A stretch of 64,000 nt of DNA from Paenibacillus montanisoli (GTDB lineage Bacteria > Bacillota > Bacilli > Paenibacillales > Paenibacillaceae), in NCBI RefSeq assembly GCF_003268025.1, contig NZ_QLUW01000001.1, forward strand, positions 620,001 through 684,000, written 5' to 3'. The position numbers were made by a program, and so were the translations under genes. Positions 60,708-64,000 of this stretch are shown in pieces (position 1 is the first letter of the stretch; each line of letters opens with the position of its first letter). The notes beneath the pieces are model-generated. The model was not told the DNA's origin. It ran no database searches and saw nothing but the letters and a program-made list of their open reading frames with translations.

Positions 60708-62300
60708 ATGGGCAAGGCAATGAGTTTGCGGGAAAAAATCGGGCAATTGTTTGTGTTTGGCTTCCACGGGCATGAACCGTCTGCTGAGATCAAGGCGCTG
60801 ATTGAAGATTTCGGCGTTGGCGGCATCATCTATTTCACTCGTAACATTGTGGATGCTAAACAAGTCCACGCGTTGTCGGCGAGCCTGATGGAAACGGCTG
60901 AGCTGGCAGGCCGTTCGCCGATGTTTATCGCGGTCGATCAGGAGGGCGGCATGGTGTCGAGGCTGGTGAAGGGCGTAACGCTGATGCCGGGTAATATGGC
61001 GTTTGGAGCGGGTGGCTCGGCCGGCAGCGTGTTCGATGCGGCAGCCATGTGCGGCGAGCAGCTGCGTGCGCTGGGCATCAATTTGAATTATGCCCCTTGC
61101 ATCGACGTCAATAATAACCCGGATAATCCGGTTATTAATGTACGTTCTTACAGCGATCGGCCGGAGGTTGCGGGCGAGTTAGGTTTGGCGGCCGTGCGCG
61201 GTTATCAGCGTGCCCGGGTGTCGGCGACGGTGAAGCATTTCCCGGGCCATGGCGACACGAGCGTCGATTCTCACCGCGACTTGCCGGTGCTGCCGCATGA
61301 CCGCGCGCGGCTGGATGCGGTGGAGCTGGTACCGTTCAAGATGGCGGTCGATGAGACGGATATGATCATGACGGCACACGTATGCTTGCCGGCGCTGGAT
61401 CCATCCGGCGTGCCTTCGACGCTGTCGGAGCCCGTTCTGACGGGACTGCTGCGCGGCGAGCTGGGCTACGAGGGCGTCATCGTGACGGATTGCTTGGAAA
61501 TGAACGCGATCGACAAGTTCTACGGTCCGGAACGCGGCGCCGTTATGGCGCTGCAGGCAGGGGCAGATATGGTGCTGATCTGCCATACGGCCGCGAAGCA
61601 GCGTGCCGCGATTGAAGCGGTAGCGGCTGCGGTGGAGCGCGGCGAGCTAACGGAGGCGCGCATCGACGCGTCGCTGGAGCGGATCATGCGGCTCAAGGCG
61701 AAGCGCGGCGTCTGCGAGGCGCTTGAGCCATGGGCCTCTGTGGAGCCGGCGCTGGATACGCCGGAGCAGCAGGCGGCGGCTCGACGTTGGAGCGAGGCAT
61801 CCGCGACGCTCGTGAAGAACGAGCGCGGGTTGCTGCCGCTTCGGCGCGAGGCGACGACGCTCGTGCTCTGGCCGGAGATCGTCACCGTGTCGGAGGCTGA
61901 TGAGCTGCTGACCGACGACGGCACGCTCGGCGGACGGCTTGCGGCGCGCATGCCGCATGTGACGGAGCGGCGAATCGGCGACCCCGATGCGCTGCGCGAC
62001 CTCGCGGCGTTCGAGCAGGTCGTGTTCGTCAGCTACGACGCGGCGAAGCAAGCAAATGAACGCGAGCTGGCCGCGCGATTGCTCGCGGAGGCGGGCGACC
62101 GCACGGTTGCGGTATCGGTCCGCAACCCTCTCGATTTGCTCGTGTACCCGGAGGTGTCTGCGTTCCTCGCCGTTTACGAATGCCGCCCGCTCGCGCTGGA
62201 ATCCGCCGCGGGCGCGCTGCTCGGCGAGTTCACGCCGGCCGGCCGGCTGCCTCTTACGCTATCTGCGCGGTATCCGTTTGGCTGGCGCTGGGGCGAGTAG
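60708..62300 (+). CDS. GH3 family glycosidase, NagZ-like (beta-N-acetylhexosaminidase type)
   Basis: 530 aa from ATG at 60708 (GGGAG five bases upstream); GTG 60681, ATG 60696 and ATG 60720 are possible alternatives. It has the GH3 barrel with the NagZ-type catalytic loop KHFPGHGDTSVDSHRDLP (catalytic His/Asp) and the nucleophile Asp in GVIVTDCLEMNAI. A C-terminal domain of about 190 residues follows. There is no signal peptide, so it is cytoplasmic. It should cleave beta-linked GlcNAc from imported chitooligosaccharides or muropeptides; some members use other sugars. Its position behind a transporter/two-component cluster suggests it processes that transporter's cargo. Confidence 0.9.
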   Translation: MGKAMSLREKIGQLFVFGFHGHEPSAEIKALIEDFGVGGIIYFTRNIVDAKQVHALSASLMETAELAGRSPMFIAVDQEGGMVSRLVKGVTLMPGNMAFGAGGSAGSVFDAAAMCGEQLRALGINLNYAPCIDVNNNPDNPVINVRSYSDRPEVAGELGLAAVRGYQRARVSATVKHFPGHGDTSVDSHRDLPVLPHDRARLDAVELVPFKMAVDETDMIMTAHVCLPALDPSGVPSTLSEPVLTGLLRGELGYEGVIVTDCLEMNAIDKFYGPERGAVMALQAGADMVLICHTAAKQRAAIEAVAAAVERGELTEARIDASLERIMRLKAKRGVCEALEPWASVEPALDTPEQQAAARRWSEASATLVKNERGLLPLRREATTLVLWPEIVTVSEADELLTDDGTLGGRLAARMPHVTERRIGDPDALRDLAAFEQVVFVSYDAAKQANERELAARLLAEAGDRTVAVSVRNPLDLLVYPEVSAFLAVYECRPLALESAAGALLGEFTPAGRLPLTLSARYPFGWRWGE

Positions 62301-62691
62301 GGGATAATAAGACAATGCTGATTAGGCTCTGTGGTATGCGGCTCTTAGTTTTGTGCGTCGTTGAATCTAGCATATAGATGCAATATGGTAGAAAGTAGGG
62401 GCTAAAGGATGACTTCTGGATACATCAGAAGTCTTTTTTATTTTGCAATGATATTTTAACAATAAATATGTTTGCATTACTTTTGCTTTTATATATAAAA
62501 AATATCTTATGATCAGTATTAATTAGCCGTTACTATTTTACAATTAAATCCATAGAATAGATCGGTAAGTATAAAACTGTCCGTTTATAATCAATTAGTC
62601 ACGATATCTCCATGCAGTCAGAATACGGACAAGTTTATTTGGGGGAATATCAATACCTGCTTACTGCATTAATAGAAAAGGAGATGGATCA
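62301..62691. other. 390-bp AT-rich intergenic region
   Basis: No gene seen apart from one terminator hairpin (62411-62445). Composition turns sharply AT-rich at about 62430, matching the next gene, which suggests an acquisition boundary. Confidence 0.5.
62411..62445 (+). terminator. Rho-independent terminator
   Basis: GACTTCTG (62411-62418) pairs with CAGAAGTC (62426-62433) around GATACAT, followed by TTTTTTATTTT. Confidence 0.92.
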
Positions 62692-63990
62692 ATGAGCCTA
62701 AACGGTTTAGATTTTGGGATGAAAAGCCTAAGTGACAGCACCAGTGCTTTCCAAAAAGCGCTTAATGCAGCAATTGCGCAGCAACAGCCGCTTTTTGTTC
62801 CAAAGGGAATCTATATTATTAACAGCGGCATAGTAAAAGTCAAAATTCCTTCTGGCAAATCGCTTGTTCTGTATGGAGATGGCGTAGAAACCGTGTTTAA
62901 AAGAAAAGACAAGTCCATAACAAAAGATGGACAAAAATTGATTGAAATCTCTAGTGATAAAGGTAGTGTTCCAAGAGTAGAATTGCATAGCTTTTCTATT
63001 GACGGCAATGCTCGAATGAATCCCTTGCCTGCCGGCACGACGGACACTTATCTTTGGGAGCATTGCGCAAACATCCAGATTAAAGGTTTTTTAGGTGCTA
63101 AAATTATGGATGTCATTATTCATGATATTACTGCATTTGACCCTGTAGCGGATCATATTTTATTCCCCGGCTATACCAACTGTTACATCGATAATGCACA
63201 TATCTACAATTTTAACGGCTTTGACCGAAACCGGACCCGTTCGGATATTACGATCACCGGTGGCATGAGACAATTGCTAATTGAAAATTCAACGGCTACA
63301 CGGATCGAATCCGAATTGAACGATCCTTATGACGAAGGCGTATGTAAAATAATCGTGAATAACTGTGTAGTTACATCACGGCTTGATATCGTGGGGAAAA
63401 ACAAGTCTGATGGCTCTGTTACACTTGAATTTCGTGGAAGCCAAATCACAGCAAATGATATTAATTTTCACATGATAAAAGGTAGTCTGATAAACAGCAC
63501 AGTAGATATGACTTTCCCAGGCATGACGCGTGTGAATAATTTACAAGGCTTCGTATTTGATAACATATTGTTTAAAATAGAAGTTGATTCTAAAGGAACA
63601 ATTATAGCACCGCTGACCTTCTACCCGTATGACGACAATAATATAACCATTCAAAATTCTACGTTTGCAGTGAACAACAATGACCCATTGCTATCCCCAG
63701 ACGGCTTTGTAATTGTACTAAGAGCACGCAGTGGTACTTCGATAAGTATGTCGTATAAAATCGTTAATTGCACGTTTGATGCACGCCTGAAATATAACAT
63801 GGATATCAACCGAAGTGATACGGTAGTCTTGGAAAATAATAAGTACAGTGGATCAGTCTATTCTGTAAGTGTATACAGCTCATCATCAAGTCCTGTTCGA
63901 CTTACCATTATCGGCGGAGACATGAGCGCGGTGAAAGGGCAGTTTCTAAATATTAAGAAATCGGATGGATTAATCTTAGTAAGAAAATAA
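62692..63990 (+). CDS. Right-handed beta-helix protein (pectate-lyase-3-like)
   Basis: 432 aa, AAAGGAGATGG ribosome site. The N-terminus (STSAFQKALNAAIAQQQPLFVPKGIYIINSG) has the Pectate_lyase_3 layout. It is followed by repeated short beta strands with Asn/Asp/Ile ladders (IIVNNCVVTSRLDIVG, NITIQNSTFAVNN, TVVLENNKYSGSVYS) that indicate a parallel beta-helix. Such proteins are polysaccharide lyases/hydrolases or phage-tail or surface spikes. There is no signal peptide, which is odd for an extracellular enzyme and would fit a spike or a protein exported another way. Codon use is AT-rich, unlike the genes before it. Function unknown. Confidence 0.75.
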   Translation: MSLNGLDFGMKSLSDSTSAFQKALNAAIAQQQPLFVPKGIYIINSGIVKVKIPSGKSLVLYGDGVETVFKRKDKSITKDGQKLIEISSDKGSVPRVELHSFSIDGNARMNPLPAGTTDTYLWEHCANIQIKGFLGAKIMDVIIHDITAFDPVADHILFPGYTNCYIDNAHIYNFNGFDRNRTRSDITITGGMRQLLIENSTATRIESELNDPYDEGVCKIIVNNCVVTSRLDIVGKNKSDGSVTLEFRGSQITANDINFHMIKGSLINSTVDMTFPGMTRVNNLQGFVFDNILFKIEVDSKGTIIAPLTFYPYDDNNITIQNSTFAVNNNDPLLSPDGFVIVLRARSGTSISMSYKIVNCTFDARLKYNMDINRSDTVVLENNKYSGSVYSVSVYSSSSSPVRLTIIGGDMSAVKGQFLNIKKSDGLILVRK

Positions 63991-64000
63991 TTGAGGTTGG

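Noticed and set aside
1-64000. tRNA, rRNA or complete insertion sequences
   Set aside because: I looked for tRNA-like cloverleafs, rRNA and transposase genes with terminal inverted repeats and saw none I could support.

Overview
The window looks like chromosomal DNA of an endospore-forming, plant-polysaccharide-degrading Firmicute of the Paenibacillaceae, most likely Paenibacillus or a close relative. Reasons: three YesM/LplB/YtcP-style sugar ABC importers (two with their own histidine kinase and AraC-type response regulator), gerA-type germination genes, gerE, a YhcN-type spore lipoprotein, a ccpN-ppdkR-glpX cluster, strong AGGAGG-type ribosome sites, and many Rho-independent terminators. 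The genus is inferred, not proven.

Layout. 1-3.6 kb: L-arabinose operon (araD cut by the window edge, a xylulokinase-like ribulokinase, araA). 3.6-10.4 kb: a visibly AT-rich island with a Cache/AraC regulator and a sugar ABC importer; it abuts a broken response-regulator gene. 11-16.7 kb: a PhyH-type dioxygenase, a gerA-gerC-gerB operon between two copies of a ~63-bp sequence, and an AraC regulator. 16.7-19.9 kb: GH127 and GH43 arabinosidase genes. 20-33 kb: an aldouronate/xylan-oligomer locus, in order response regulator, kinase, binding protein, two permeases, GH8 exo-oligoxylanase, GH67 alpha-glucuronidase, a uxuA with a large internal deletion, fructuronate reductase, and a NIF3-like protein. 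33-33.3 kb: 51-bp tandem repeats. 33.7-45.9 kb: ordinary chromosome (spore lipoprotein, AraC/PhyH pair, gerE, ccpN-ppdkR-glpX, TetR/MFS efflux pair, glutaminase, TPR protein, orphan histidine kinase). 46-50.9 kb: SWIM-protein/SNF2-helicase pair. 51-52.5 kb: two more 51/52-bp repeat arrays. 52.6-62.3 kb: aldo/keto reductase, then a third ABC importer with kinase, response regulator and a GH3 enzyme. 62.3-64 kb: AT-rich sequence with a right-handed beta-helix protein.

How it works together. Much of the window serves arabinoxylan use. GH127/GH43 would release arabinose for the araDBA pathway. The 20-33 kb locus would sense and import aldouronates and split them with GH67 and GH8. The released glucuronate would normally pass through UxuB and UxuA, but this uxuA copy is destroyed. 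CcpA-type cre sequences lie in front of the island binding-protein gene, the GH43 gene and the response-regulator gene, with a weaker one before the 23.5-kb binding-protein gene. The three binding-protein/permease junctions each hold a hairpin. The least explained feature is the family of 51/52-bp palindrome-bearing tandem arrays at 33.0 and 51.7-52.5 kb, with a separate 51-bp array at 51.0-51.5 kb.
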